From Streptomyces sp. f51 (GTDB lineage: Bacteria; Actinomycetota; Actinomycetes; Streptomycetales; Streptomycetaceae): DNA of 64,000 bases. The translations under genes and the position numbers were made by a program. Positions within the stretch are counted from its first letter, which is position 1. Every line of letters starts with the position of its first letter. The stretch is taken from NCBI RefSeq assembly GCF_037940415.1, contig NZ_CP149798.1, forward strand, positions 2,290,501 to 2,354,500. Reading direction: 5' to 3'. The notes under the pieces are model-generated. The model saw only the letters and a program-made list of their open reading frames with translations, was not told the DNA's origin and did not search any database. Positions 49,806 through 59,086 of this stretch are shown piece by piece.

Positions 49806-50210
49806 TAGCGGCTGAGGCGGCAGGACTCTGAGTTTTCCTGCCCGCTCGGCCAATTGGAGTCGGAGTTGCCGGTTCTCCGACTCTGATTGGTGAAGGGCTC
49901 CGATCAGTGCTTCGACATCAGCCCGTAGCTGTTTGATTTCCTCGGCATCGACAGCGCGAAGTTCCTTGAGTTTGACGACCTGCTTTCGGAGTCGCCGTTC
50001 CCGGTCAGGGGTGCCGCCTCGGGCTCGGACCTTCTCATAGAAGTCGTTCTTCAGGTCGGGGTGGCGTTGGGTGAGCGCATTGCGGGGAACTCCGGCCTCG
50101 ATGGCGAGGGCGACGATAGTCAGTGCGCCGTTGGATTCTTTGGGGGTGCCCGACAGGATTCGGTCTATTGCAGCTTTGATCCGGTCGCGTTCGTCGAGGG
50201 CGGGGCTCAT
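49794..50210 (-). CDS. TnpC-like coiled-coil accessory protein
   Basis: A 138-aa protein. Residues 1-70 resemble a small helix-turn-helix (KAAIDRILSGTPKESNGALTIVALAIEAGVPRNALTQRHPDLKNDFYEKV). Residues about 76-128 form a coiled coil (RRLRKQVVKLKELRAVDAEEIKQLRADVEALIGALHQSESENRQLRLQLAER). In size, position and coiled coil it matches TnpC of Tn554-type elements, which aids strand exchange and orientation. ATGA overlap with the recombinase gene upstream. Confidence 0.78.
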   Translation of the reverse strand: MSPALDERDRIKAAIDRILSGTPKESNGALTIVALAIEAGVPRNALTQRHPDLKNDFYEKVRARGGTPDRERRLRKQVVKLKELRAVDAEEIKQLRADVEALIGALHQSESENRQLRLQLAERAGKLRVLPPQPLSRP

Positions 50211-52306
50211 GCGGAGATCTCCTCGCGGGTAATGCGGCTATAGCGGTGATGCTCGACCAGTTTGCGGAGTCGGTCGGCCTGGTCTCGGAGACGATCGGAC
50301 AGCGGCAAGGGGACCGTTTCCGAGGCCGCTTGCTTCTCCAGAGCCTCGGCCTGCCAGGTCATTTCGGCAGCGTGCTGATCGGTGCGGGTGATGTTGGCGC
50401 AGGAAGACACGCATCGGTCGAGCGAAGGGGTGTCGGCGGCGGCCCGGTGGCAGAGCGCTTTGTCCCGGTTGTAGACACACATCAGGTAGGCGTGGGGGTT
50501 GTCGTGAACGGCGAGGGCGGGGTTGCCGAGGATGTCCCGGGCCTGGCGGGCGGTGCGGATCGAACCGGCGAAGGTCGGCGCATGGGCTGCTGCGTGGATG
50601 GCTCGGCGGGCAGCGGGGCCCGACAGGCCGGCGCCTTCGGCGAGGCCCTCTTGCAGGCTCATGAGCGTGTCCGCGGTGGCCCGTGCTGTTTCGATGTCGA
50701 GGAGGGTGTGGATTCCGTCGCGGCTTCGAGCGGCATATCCCGCACTGACGGCAGTCCGGAGGTGGCCGTATTGAACGGCGAGCGCGACCAGTCCGCCGGG
50801 GCGGCGGGCAATGTGCCAGGCCAGCGTCCTCCGGAATCGTGATGTGCCGACCCTGCCGTGCGGATCGGGAGGGATCACCTCGGTGGGAAGATCGAGGTGT
50901 TGCGCCAGATCGTTGGCCCAGAGGATGAAGTCCTCGATCCTGCTGTTCATCGTGTGGGCGAGAAGCGAACCGGCATAGTCGGGGCGGTGGTTGGGGAAGT
51001 CGTGGGCGCTGGCGTCGAAGAGGAGACTGCCACCGGGGACGATCTTCTCCAGGGTGCGGACGGCATTCACCGCCGGCTCGATCGCAACCCAGGGAGTCTC
51101 GCGGAGTTCGCCTCCGGAGTGGTGGTTTCCGTTCTCGTCCCGGGCGGTCTTGTAGGTGTGGCCGAAGATGAGGTGCCTGCCGGTTGCCGGTTCGGGGCAG
51201 CAGTCGGTGCGTAGTCCGAGCACCTCGCCGGGGCGCATGCCGGTGAGGTAGGCCAGGACGATGAAGCAGGCCGTGCCCAGGTGCCGCATCAGCACGTCGG
51301 CGTCGGCGAAGTCGATGGATTCCGCCCATCTGCGGCCGTTGACGAGTGTCGTGATGGCCGTGGGCAGCGGGCTCGGTCCCGGGTGTCGGGCCCTGTAATC
51401 CCGCCAGGCTCTCCTGCTGGTCATGTTGGACACCTGGTTGATCGAGGCGCCGGTGAGACCGGCGATGTAGCTCACCGAGGTGACGTGCTTGCCCGCGTGG
51501 ATGTGCATGGGGATGGGCCCGTCGACCGTGACGATCTCGTGCAGGTAGGTCTTCAGGGAGGCCAGTGACTCGGTGGTGGCGACGGCCTTCTCGGCCCGCT
51601 CGATCAGCCGCTGCTTCTCCGTCCAGGCGGCCAGGATGTCGGTGGCCAGGTCGTCGACCGTCCGCATGGCCCAGATCAGCAGCGGCCCCATGGTCGCGGG
51701 TGTGATCGGCTCGGTGGAGTTCTCGCCGCCGCCCTCCGTCGCGGGCGGGAGATAGTCGTCGACCCCTTCGCGTTCCCAGGGGGGTTGGGCGACGCCGTGC
51801 GGAGCGATGCTGATCGTGTCGAAGACCCAGAGGCGGGTCAGCGCGGTGATCCGGTGCAGGACGGTGGACCGCGAGAGTCCGCGTTCGCGTACCAGGTGAG
51901 CGATGAAGTCGCTGTAGGTCTGGTCGTCGCAGTCGGCCAGGGTCGTGATGTCTGCGGCGTGCAGCCAGCGGGCGAAGTCCCGCCAGGCCAAGGCGACTTC
52001 GTAGATGCCTTCGGCGTTCATGCGGGTTCGCCAGGCCCCGGACCGGCCGAGCAGGAAGGAGTCCGGCAGGCTCCGGTTGATAAAGGTGTGGGTGATCTGC
52101 CGTAGTTCGTGTTGGATGGTGGGCGGGAACGTGGCCCAATGGATGCTTTTGCGCTCGACGCTCGGGTTGGCGTTCAGCGAGGCCAGGGACCATATCGCAT
52201 CGCCGTAGCAGGACATGGGCTCGTCAGGGCTGACGACGAGTGCGGCGTCGATGACCGGGGTCTGTGCCGTTGGCCGGGGATGTCCGGTGGCGAGGAGAGT
52301 TGTCAC
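50207..52306 (-). CDS. Tyrosine recombinase, large TnpB-like
   Basis: A 699-aa site-specific recombinase. An N-terminal SAM-like core-binding domain (EVALAWRDFARWLHAADITTLADCDDQTYSDFIAHLV) precedes the catalytic domain: Arg in AYLTGMRPGEVLGLRTDCC near 355, HxxR in LAWHIARRPGG near 500, His in QYGHLRTAVSAGYA with the nucleophile Tyr near 523. A C-terminal Cys/His-rich segment (CVYNRDKALCHRAA...CVSSCANITRTDQHAAEM) is probably a zinc-binding tail. Third of three overlapping recombinase genes. Confidence 0.9.
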   Translation of the reverse strand: MTTLLATGHPRPTAQTPVIDAALVVSPDEPMSCYGDAIWSLASLNANPSVERKSIHWATFPPTIQHELRQITHTFINRSLPDSFLLGRSGAWRTRMNAEGIYEVALAWRDFARWLHAADITTLADCDDQTYSDFIAHLVRERGLSRSTVLHRITALTRLWVFDTISIAPHGVAQPPWEREGVDDYLPPATEGGGENSTEPITPATMGPLLIWAMRTVDDLATDILAAWTEKQRLIERAEKAVATTESLASLKTYLHEIVTVDGPIPMHIHAGKHVTSVSYIAGLTGASINQVSNMTSRRAWRDYRARHPGPSPLPTAITTLVNGRRWAESIDFADADVLMRHLGTACFIVLAYLTGMRPGEVLGLRTDCCPEPATGRHLIFGHTYKTARDENGNHHSGGELRETPWVAIEPAVNAVRTLEKIVPGGSLLFDASAHDFPNHRPDYAGSLLAHTMNSRIEDFILWANDLAQHLDLPTEVIPPDPHGRVGTSRFRRTLAWHIARRPGGLVALAVQYGHLRTAVSAGYAARSRDGIHTLLDIETARATADTLMSLQEGLAEGAGLSGPAARRAIHAAAHAPTFAGSIRTARQARDILGNPALAVHDNPHAYLMCVYNRDKALCHRAAADTPSLDRCVSSCANITRTDQHAAEMTWQAEALEKQAASETVPLPLSDRLRDQADRLRKLVEHHRYSRITREEISA

Positions 52307-54045
52307 GCGTCGTAGTGTCCGTTCAGAAGGTGGTCGATGATCTCTCGGTCCTCGGCGGTGACGCCGGCCAGTGCTTGCTGCCAGACGGCCTCGCCGAGCC
52401 TGGCTTTGAGGTCTTCGAGGCGGGCGTGCGCGTCGTACCAGTCGGCGTCCCAGAGTTCGGGGGCGAGGACGTCCCGCAGGCTCTGGAGACTGCGGTGCAG
52501 GTGGGCCAGGCGAGGGTGGTGGACGGGGGCGACACGGGCGTTCGGGCAGGCGGTGCAGAGCAGGAACGACGCTCGGCAGCCGGTCCCGACCGGGGTGAAC
52601 GGGCTGTTGCGGTAGTCGGTGCAGGCGGTCGTGGCCGTTTCGAGGGTGTCCGGTGCGGGTCTGTCGCTGAGCCGGGCCCGCAGGACCGTGTTGCGTGCGT
52701 GATCGAGGGCCTCGTTGATGCCCGCGGCGATCACCGGGATCGCCGCTTCCTGGACCTGGGGCTCGGGCAACACATAGACACTGTCGTGGGTGTCCTGGGA
52801 GTTCTGGCCTGGTTCACGTCGGTGCAGAGCGTTGACGGTCTTGCGGAGACGTCTCATCGGTGAGCCGGGCAGACCGGTCTTGCGGGCCCAGTCGCTGGCC
52901 GCCGCGTCGTGCAATCCGATGCCGAACATCCCGACCCACACGTTCTCCGGGACGGTGCGGTCTCTGGGGTAGTTCTCGCGCCAGATCAGCAGCCGGTCCA
53001 CGTCGGGATCGAGCTCGGCGACGGCTTGCCGGGCCGGAGCCGTGGCCTGCAGAGCCTTGGTGATCAGACGGCCCGGGGAGTCCGACCCAAAGTCGGTGAG
53101 GTTCCTGGTCTCGAAGTGTCGGCCAGCGCCTCGGCGAGCCTTCTCCAGCTCCAGGCGATAGACGGGAAACCCGTCCTCGCCGGAGCCCGGCGTCGCGCGG
53201 GGGACACGCAGCTTGGAGACGGTGGTCGCGTTGAAGCCGTGCTCGGCGGACAGCAGCACCGCCAGGGCGACGGCCTCCATCCGGTTCAGAAAGAGCCGAC
53301 GCCAGGTGTGCAGCGCGTTCTCGCCGCCGAGGGCAACGCGGTAGCGGTTGATGACCCGTGTTCGGCCGTCGGTTCCCAGATAGCGGGGGACGTTACCGGT
53401 GCGAGCCAGAGTGTCCAGGGCCTCGCCGATCAAATGCTCACGGGTGTCCGGGGCGACCGCCCCGGCCCTCCACTTGTGCAGGAGTTCGGTGTTCTCGGTG
53501 ATCCGCAGGTGAGCGGTGCGGAACATCCGCTGTGCCGTGGTGCGGACCTGGGTGAACTCGTCGGGCGGCAAGGCCGTCTCGGACTTCTTCACCAGGGGGA
53601 CGCGTTTCGCCATCGCCTCCATGAGCGCCCCGGTCACTCGTGCGTCCGCCTGGAGGAAGGCCGCGACGCGGGTGATCTGATCGCGGCCGGAGGCGTTCTG
53701 GGAACGGCTGAGCCGCCAGCGGTTCCAAAGGCCCGCTGTGAGGTCGGAGACGTCGATGGGCGGGTGGTCCTCCGTGGCGAGGAAACGCGCGAAGGTCTGC
53801 AGCTGCCGCCAGGTGGCCAGACTCGCCGACAGTGCGTTCCAGCCTCCCCCCGGCTCGCAGCGTGCGGCGAACAGCACCGCCCACGACCGCTGCATAGGAG
53901 TGGGAACCGGGAGTTCTGCGAAGTCGTAGCTCCGCATGGCGCCGTCGCGATCACGGTGACGGACCAGGACAGAGCCCGGCTCCAGAACCGGTGGCCGGTG
54001 GTGAGGCTGCGGCGGCAGGGCCGCGGAACGGCCGCGCCGGCTCAT
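52303..54045 (-). CDS. Tyrosine-recombinase-like protein with degenerate active site (middle gene of trio)
   Basis: A 580-aa protein whose shape follows the tyrosine recombinases beside it, with overlaps of 4 bp on both sides. The expected Arg box is only NATTVSKLRVPRA; the HxxR box reads MRRLRKTVNALHRR with Arg in place of His; a possible HDSVYVLPEP supplies His and Tyr at non-standard spacing. A C-terminal zinc-ribbon-like GTGCRASFLLCTACPNARVAPVHHPRLAHLH is present. Possibly a structural or target-recognition subunit rather than an active recombinase. Confidence 0.75.
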   Translation of the reverse strand: MSRRGRSAALPPQPHHRPPVLEPGSVLVRHRDRDGAMRSYDFAELPVPTPMQRSWAVLFAARCEPGGGWNALSASLATWRQLQTFARFLATEDHPPIDVSDLTAGLWNRWRLSRSQNASGRDQITRVAAFLQADARVTGALMEAMAKRVPLVKKSETALPPDEFTQVRTTAQRMFRTAHLRITENTELLHKWRAGAVAPDTREHLIGEALDTLARTGNVPRYLGTDGRTRVINRYRVALGGENALHTWRRLFLNRMEAVALAVLLSAEHGFNATTVSKLRVPRATPGSGEDGFPVYRLELEKARRGAGRHFETRNLTDFGSDSPGRLITKALQATAPARQAVAELDPDVDRLLIWRENYPRDRTVPENVWVGMFGIGLHDAAASDWARKTGLPGSPMRRLRKTVNALHRREPGQNSQDTHDSVYVLPEPQVQEAAIPVIAAGINEALDHARNTVLRARLSDRPAPDTLETATTACTDYRNSPFTPVGTGCRASFLLCTACPNARVAPVHHPRLAHLHRSLQSLRDVLAPELWDADWYDAHARLEDLKARLGEAVWQQALAGVTAEDREIIDHLLNGHYDA

Positions 54046-55580
54046 GCGACCACCAGGTGCTCGTCGAGGTCCTGGATGCCCTCGCTCTCGCGCGCGATCC
54101 GCGCGAACGTGCTGTTCAGCCGTTCGTCCGACAGGCTCGTGGCCACGCTCGGGTCAGGAATCCGGTCAACCAGCAAAGATCGCAGCTGAAGGTCAGCGAC
54201 GGGCGCGAGGTAGATCTTCTTCGTCGTGGTCAGTTCGGCGTGGCCGAGCAAGTCCTTGACCATGTTCCAGGGGTCGCCGTAGAGCATTCGGAAGTCCCGC
54301 CGTTCCTCCGGCGTGAGGCCCATCCGCTGGTCCATGAGGTGGTTGAGGACGACGAGCATGTAGAGCGCGAAGCTGTGCCTGGCCATGTGGGGGGTGGCGA
54401 ACGGTGGCTCCGACAGGACGTCCGAGAGGATGTCCTCGCAGCGGTCCGAACCGGTCCTGAAAACGTTCTCCCAGGAGTCCGGGCGGAACGGCAGCCCGCT
54501 CTCGTTGAGCCAGAACCACAGCGGCTCCGGCCCCAGCGGTCCCTCCGTGAAGAACATCATCCGCTCTTCGACCGTCGCCTCGTTCAGCTGGGTCTGCCCG
54601 ATCATGCCGTCCTGGTCCCGCCAGTGCAGTACCCGCTTCAGCCGGCCGGTCTCATGGGTGACCAGGCGCCATTCGGGCAGACGGTCGTACCGGCCCTTGA
54701 TCTGTGCCCGGCGGACGAGCCTCGCCCGGGTCGACTCTGCGTATCCCTCGATCTCGCCGACCACGACCGCCGAGACGTAGAACATCCGGGCCTTCTTCGA
54801 CTTGGTCACCGCCCGTGCCAGACGGCCCGTGTAGTAGCGGCCGCCTTCCAGCCGCGTGCTGGGAACCTCAATCGTCAGCAGTGAAGCCCCTTCCGTCCGC
54901 CGCATCCCCGAGGAGAAGAGCAAGCCCGCGTAGGCGGCGTTCCGGTCAGAAAGGCGCCCCTGCCAGCTCGGATCGGGAAGCCCCTCGGCTGTATGACCGC
55001 GGAGCCCGACATCGACCCACAGGCGGAACGCCCGCGGAGTCAGCCACCTGACATTGCTCATTCGGGCGTGCTCGGCGCGGCCCGCCGGCACCGAGACGAT
55101 GTCGCCGTACCGATTCCGGACGGACTTCGTCTCGACCGGGTTCGTCACCATGTGCTCATGGTCGACGGCCCATGTGTAGAGACGCGTCAGTGCAGCCAGG
55201 CACCGATTCCAACGGTCTCCCCCGATCCTCCGAGGGTTGCGCAGCGACCGTGTGCGCCAGTCCTCGAAGTCCCACAAGTCGTCAGAGGTCGCCTCGTTCC
55301 AGGTGCGGCCACGGGCCCAAAGGAAGTCGAAGAACAAGCAGTAGTCGTCCGTGTAGTTGCGCTTCGTCTCCCGCTCAAGCCGAGCAAACGATGTACGGCA
55401 CAGGAAGTGACTCAGTACCGGATCAATCTCATAGTCCGGCGACAGCAAGATCGGGTCGCCTGGGTGGATTCCGGTACGAGCCTCGCGCTGTACGAGGTCC
55501 CCCCAACCTGCCAACACCGGGACTCGATCCGAAGCGATCACTCGTCTCGTCGGAACCCAATACCTTCGCCACCCCGCCAC
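54042..55580 (-). CDS. Tyrosine recombinase, TnpA-like (first gene of trio)
   Basis: A 512-aa recombinase nearest the right terminus. Core-binding part ETKRNYTDDYCLFFDFLWARGRTWNEATSDDLWDFEDWR; catalytic set Arg in LLFSSGMRRTEGASLL near 225, HxxR in TPHMARHSFALYML near 398, His in DLLGHAELTTTKKIYLAP near 445 and Tyr near 456, all present. GTG start with an AAGGTGG ribosome site; its leader is only about 25 bp to the terminal repeat, so the promoter must lie in or beyond the repeat. Overlaps the second gene by 4 bp. Confidence 0.9.
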   Translation of the reverse strand: MAGWRRYWVPTRRVIASDRVPVLAGWGDLVQREARTGIHPGDPILLSPDYEIDPVLSHFLCRTSFARLERETKRNYTDDYCLFFDFLWARGRTWNEATSDDLWDFEDWRTRSLRNPRRIGGDRWNRCLAALTRLYTWAVDHEHMVTNPVETKSVRNRYGDIVSVPAGRAEHARMSNVRWLTPRAFRLWVDVGLRGHTAEGLPDPSWQGRLSDRNAAYAGLLFSSGMRRTEGASLLTIEVPSTRLEGGRYYTGRLARAVTKSKKARMFYVSAVVVGEIEGYAESTRARLVRRAQIKGRYDRLPEWRLVTHETGRLKRVLHWRDQDGMIGQTQLNEATVEERMMFFTEGPLGPEPLWFWLNESGLPFRPDSWENVFRTGSDRCEDILSDVLSEPPFATPHMARHSFALYMLVVLNHLMDQRMGLTPEERRDFRMLYGDPWNMVKDLLGHAELTTTKKIYLAPVADLQLRSLLVDRIPDPSVATSLSDERLNSTFARIARESEGIQDLDEHLVVA

Positions 55581-55603
55581 AGCACCACCTTGCTAGATCA
55601 GCT

Positions 55604-55629
55604 TCAACACGCTGATCCAACAGGGAAGA
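55604..55629 (-). repeat. Right terminal inverted repeat of the element
   Basis: Read inward on the minus strand: TCTTCCCTGT, 4 variable bases, TCAGCGTGTTGA. Four bases separate it from the last intact comEC codon (TGC at 55634-55636). It also contains the stop codon that ends the comEC 5' fragment. Confidence 0.85.
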
Positions 55630-57673
55630 TCCCGCACATCGCGAACCTCCAGCCGGGCGGCGGCCACCCCGTGATCACCCTCGTGAGCGGCGGTGGCTGC
55701 ACCACGAACAGCAGGAGCAGCACCACGCCGACACCACTGGGCAACGGGTGTCTCAGCAGCCGCCTGCCGACAGCCAGCACGGCGACCGTGACGAGCACCA
55801 GCAAAAGGGCGCCCGTCCAGCTGTCCGGCCAGTCCACTCCCCCACCGGGCTGGGCCGCCCCCGTGCGCGCGATGCCCGCGATCCACCGGGCGGGCCAACT
55901 CGCCCACCACGCGAGGACCTTGGCCACCGGCATCGCCCAGGAGGAGGTCACCAGCGTCGCGAACCCCAGCACCGTGGCCGGGGTGACCGCGAACTCCGCG
56001 AGGAGATTGCACGGCACCGCCACCAGGCTCACCCGGGCCGACAGCACGGCGACCACCGGAGCGCACAGGACCTGCGCCGCGGCGGCCGCGGCCAGCGCCT
56101 CGGCCGGCCGGGCGGGAACACGGCGTCGTCGGAGTGCCGTGCTCCAGCGCGGGGCGAGCGTGAGCAGGGCCGCGGTCGCGAGGACGGAGAGCAAGAATCC
56201 GTAACTGCGGGCGAGCCAGGGGTCGTAGAGCACCAGGAGCAGAACCGCCGCCGCCAACGCCGGGATCAGCGATCTGCGGCGCCCGGTCGCGATGGCGAGC
56301 AGCGAGACCGCGCCACAGGCCGCCGCGCGCAGCACGCTCGGGTCCGGCCGGCACACGATCACGAAGGCGAGCGTGAGCACTCCGCCGAGCACGGCGGTCG
56401 CCCGCAGCGGAACCCTGAGCCGGGACGCCAGGCCCCGGCGCTCCACCCGCTGGGCGAGTCCCGGCGGCCCGATGAACAACGCGAGGACGATGACGAGGTT
56501 GCCCCCGCTGACGGCGAGGAGGTGCGTGAGATCGGTGGCCCTGAATGCCTCGTCCAGCTCCGGTGTGACCCGTGAGGTGTCCCCCACGACCAGCCCCGGC
56601 AGCAGCGCCCGGGCGTCGGCGTCCAGGCCGTCGGTCGCCTTCCGCAGGCCCTCGCGGAGCCAGCCGGCGAACCGCTGCGGACCGGACGGCGCCCCCACCA
56701 CCTCCGGTGGCGCGCTCCCCCGTACCCGCAGCACCACCGCGACACCGTCCCCGTCCGACAGGGCGGGCACGGCCCGCGCCGTGATCCGCAGCCGGGTCGA
56801 GGGCAGCAGTGCCAACCAGGCCGAGCGCCCGCCGGCGTCCTGGAGAAGACCCCGCCGCGCCCGCCCGCCCGCTCCCACCGGCGCACCCCGCCGCGAACGG
56901 GCGTCGACGAACACCAGCACCGGCGTCCTGGTGGCCAGCACCGTGCCGTCCGCCCGGACGACCCGCGTGACGTCGGCGTCGAACAGCAGAGCCGTCGGAG
57001 CGACGTGGTCCCCCTTGATCCGGGGCCTGGTGAGCCGGGGGTCGGAGGTGAGCTCCACCTCGACGGTCACGTCGGCGAACCTCTCCGCGAGTGCGGGGAG
57101 AGGTCCGCGTCTCAGGTCCGCCGCGTGCAGCCCCGCGGAGGCCGCGGCGGCGCCGACGCAGAGGAGCACGGCGGCGACGGACACCCGTACCCCGGGTCGC
57201 CCCAGCCCTCGCCCGACTCGTTTCCCTGCGCGCCGCCCCAGCGGATGGTCCACACCGTCGACCCGCCGGTCACCGTGCCCCGTGCTCGCGTCTCGCCTCC
57301 GTCCGCGCTCCTCCTCCCCGCCCTCGCCGCGCCTCCCCGCGCTCCCGTCCTGCGTGCTGCCACCATCCGTTCCGGTCCCCGCACCCCTCGGCCTCGCCGC
57401 CAGCAGTACGCCGCCCGCGACCAGGGACACGGCCACGACGGCGGCCACCCGGCCCGGCGAGGCTCCGACGCTCACGGCCGCCGTGAGCCAGACCGCCGCG
57501 GCGGGCACCACGAGCCGGAGATCGACCGGCCCCTCCGACCGGGGGTGCGAAGCCCCGAGCCGGCTTCCGGAGGCGGCGTGCACCTGCCTCCGGCCGGTGG
57601 AGCCCGGAGACCCTTCGGGGACCGTCGGAGAAACGTCCGGCTCCCCCGCGTCCGTCGCCTCCGGGCCCTTCAT
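55604..57673 (-). pseudogene. comEC: comEC 5' fragment (membrane/competence domain)
   Basis: A 689-aa open frame for the N-terminal and membrane channel part of ComEC/Rec2: hydrophobic N-terminus LRLVVPAAAVWLTAAVSVGASP, a soluble OB-fold-like region, then the competence domain (DLTHLLAVSGGNLVIVLALF, SVLRAAACGAVSLLAIATGRRR, DPWLARSYGFLLSVLATAALLTL). The final true ComEC residues are GWRFAMC; the frame then runs into the element (GIFPVGSAC) and stops. The MBL domain is missing. Start ATG overlaps the comEA stop by 4 bp, so it is still likely transcribed and translated. Confidence 0.9.
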
Positions 57674-58941
57674 GGCCGCACCAGGTTCCGGAGATCGGCG
57701 AAGCGGCGGTCTCCGATCCCGTTCACTTCGCGGAGCTCGTCGACCGAGCGGAATCCGCCGTGCGCCGTGCGGTAGTCGATGATGTGCCGGGCCAGGACGG
57801 GGCCGACCCCGGGCAGACTGTCGAACTGCTCGACCGTGGCGGTGTTGAGGGGAATCGGCGCGGCGGGCGGTGCGCCCGCCCCGGATCCCCCGGCTCCGAG
57901 CGGCCCGGAACCGACCGAGCCGTCCGATCCGGCTCCGGCCGGGGGCATGGTCGCGCCCACCATGATCTGTTCGCCGTCCACGAGCAGCCGGGCGCGGTTG
58001 AGACCGTCGGTGTCCGTGCCGGGCCGCGGACCGCCCGCGGCCCGAAGGGCGTCCTCGACGCGGGACCCGGCGGGCAACCGTCGGAGTCCGGGGGCGCGCA
58101 CCTTCCCGCCCACGTCCACGACGACCATGCCCCCTCCGGCACCCCCGGCGCCCGGAGCCCCGGTCGGGCCGCCGGATTCCGCTTCCGGCCGCTCTCCCGA
58201 CCCACCACCAGGCCCCTCACCCGGCGTGCGCTTCCCGCCGAACGGCGCCGCGGCGCCCACCACCTCGGGAGCCCGGACCGGCCTCGTCCGGCCCGCCCAG
58301 AAGTGCTGCACGGCGAAGACGGCGGCGACGGCCAGCAGCACGGTCAGCGCGACCACGCTCCTGCGTTCCAGACCGCACCTCGACTGGAGCCACACCGGAA
58401 GCCGCTCCCGCACGGCGAGCCCCGCCCGGTCCCGCCAGCCGCCCGACTCCTCCGCGGGCTCGTACGCGACCGGCTCGTGCAAGTCCGGCCCGTGCAAGTC
58501 CGGCCCGTGCAAGTCCGGCCCGTGCGGGACCGGCTCGTGCGGGACCGGCTCGTACGAATCCGGCCCGGGCGGGACCGCCTCGTGCAAGTCCGGCCCGTGC
58601 GGGTCCGGCCCGGGCAGGACCGGCCCATGCAAGTCCAGCTCGCTGTCCGGCGTCGCACCCACGGCCAGCGCCCCGCCCCCGGGCGGCCCGCTCCCCGACT
58701 CGCGCCGCTCCTGGGCGTGTTCGGGGAAGAGGGCGTCGGCGCGCAGCCGGAGGGCCGCGGCCGAAGCCTCCTGCTGACGGCGGGTCCGGATCCGCCCCTC
58801 GCGACCGGTCATGGTGCGCCCCTCGCGGCCGGTCGAGGTGCGCCGGTCACGACGGTGAGAGCGGCTGCGGCTGTCGGACAGGGGTCCACGACCCGGTCCG
58901 CTGGTCGGTGTCGCTGTACGTGTGCTCGATCGAAGTGCCAT
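57670..58941 (-). CDS. comEA: Competence protein ComEA, DNA-binding
   Basis: A 423-aa membrane-anchored DNA receptor. A long charged cytosolic N-terminus contains a 12-unit pentapeptide repeat; one helix follows (VVALTVLLAVAAVFAVQHFW), then a SLBB-like domain (MVVVDVGGKVRAPGLRRLPAGSRVEDALRAAGG) and two helix-hairpin-helix motifs (IPLNTATVEQFDSLPGVGPVLARHIIDYR and FRSVDELREVNGIGDRRFADLRNLV). ATG at 58941 is the first Met ahead of the coherent part. Upstream partner of comEC in DNA uptake. Confidence 0.9.
   Translation of the reverse strand: MALRSSTRTATPTSGPGRGPLSDSRSRSHRRDRRTSTGREGRTMTGREGRIRTRRQQEASAAALRLRADALFPEHAQERRESGSGPPGGGALAVGATPDSELDLHGPVLPGPDPHGPDLHEAVPPGPDSYEPVPHEPVPHGPDLHGPDLHGPDLHEPVAYEPAEESGGWRDRAGLAVRERLPVWLQSRCGLERRSVVALTVLLAVAAVFAVQHFWAGRTRPVRAPEVVGAAAPFGGKRTPGEGPGGGSGERPEAESGGPTGAPGAGGAGGGMVVVDVGGKVRAPGLRRLPAGSRVEDALRAAGGPRPGTDTDGLNRARLLVDGEQIMVGATMPPAGAGSDGSVGSGPLGAGGSGAGAPPAAPIPLNTATVEQFDSLPGVGPVLARHIIDYRTAHGGFRSVDELREVNGIGDRRFADLRNLVRP
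58461..58640 (-). repeat. 15-bp tandem repeat, 12 units, within comEA
   Basis: Twelve imperfect units of 15 bp (plus-strand core CGTGCAAGTCCGGCC) encoding pentapeptides such as GPDLH, EPVPH and GPDSY in the cytosolic linker of ComEA. Three identical adjacent copies at 58476-58520 suggest recent expansion. Confidence 0.92.
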
Positions 58942-59086
58942 GCGGCGAGGATGCGACAACCCGGCACCATCGCGATGATCTTGCTCAATTCCGGTGGAGA
59001 GCGCCCCAGTTGTGGACAACTCCGTCACCCGCACGAGCGACGCGGGCCAGCGAGAAAGCGGGCGGGCGAGAAGGCGGCCGGGCTCC

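Larger units (their letters stand above)
45105..55629. mobile_element. 10.5-kb tyrosine-recombinase-trio element inserted in comEC
   Basis: Removing 45104-55633 rejoins comEC at ...WRFAMC | (D)VGQGDAG..., leaving only the few bases of the Asp codon uncertain. The ends carry imperfect terminal inverted repeats. The right half encodes three overlapping tyrosine recombinases and a small coiled-coil protein on the minus strand; the left half encodes five plus-strand cargo genes that meet the recombinase operon tail to tail (12-bp overlap). Known relatives by layout are Tn554 (TnpA/TnpB/TnpC) and RIT elements (recombinase trio with inverted repeats); neither is an exact match. Cargo is visibly more A/T-rich than the flanks. 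Confidence 0.88.

Noticed and set aside
45105..55629. Integrative conjugative element or prophage
   Set aside because: No Rep, Tra/FtsK, excisionase, phage structural or lysis genes, and the ends do not lie in a tRNA gene; the recombinase trio with inverted ends fits a transposon-like element.
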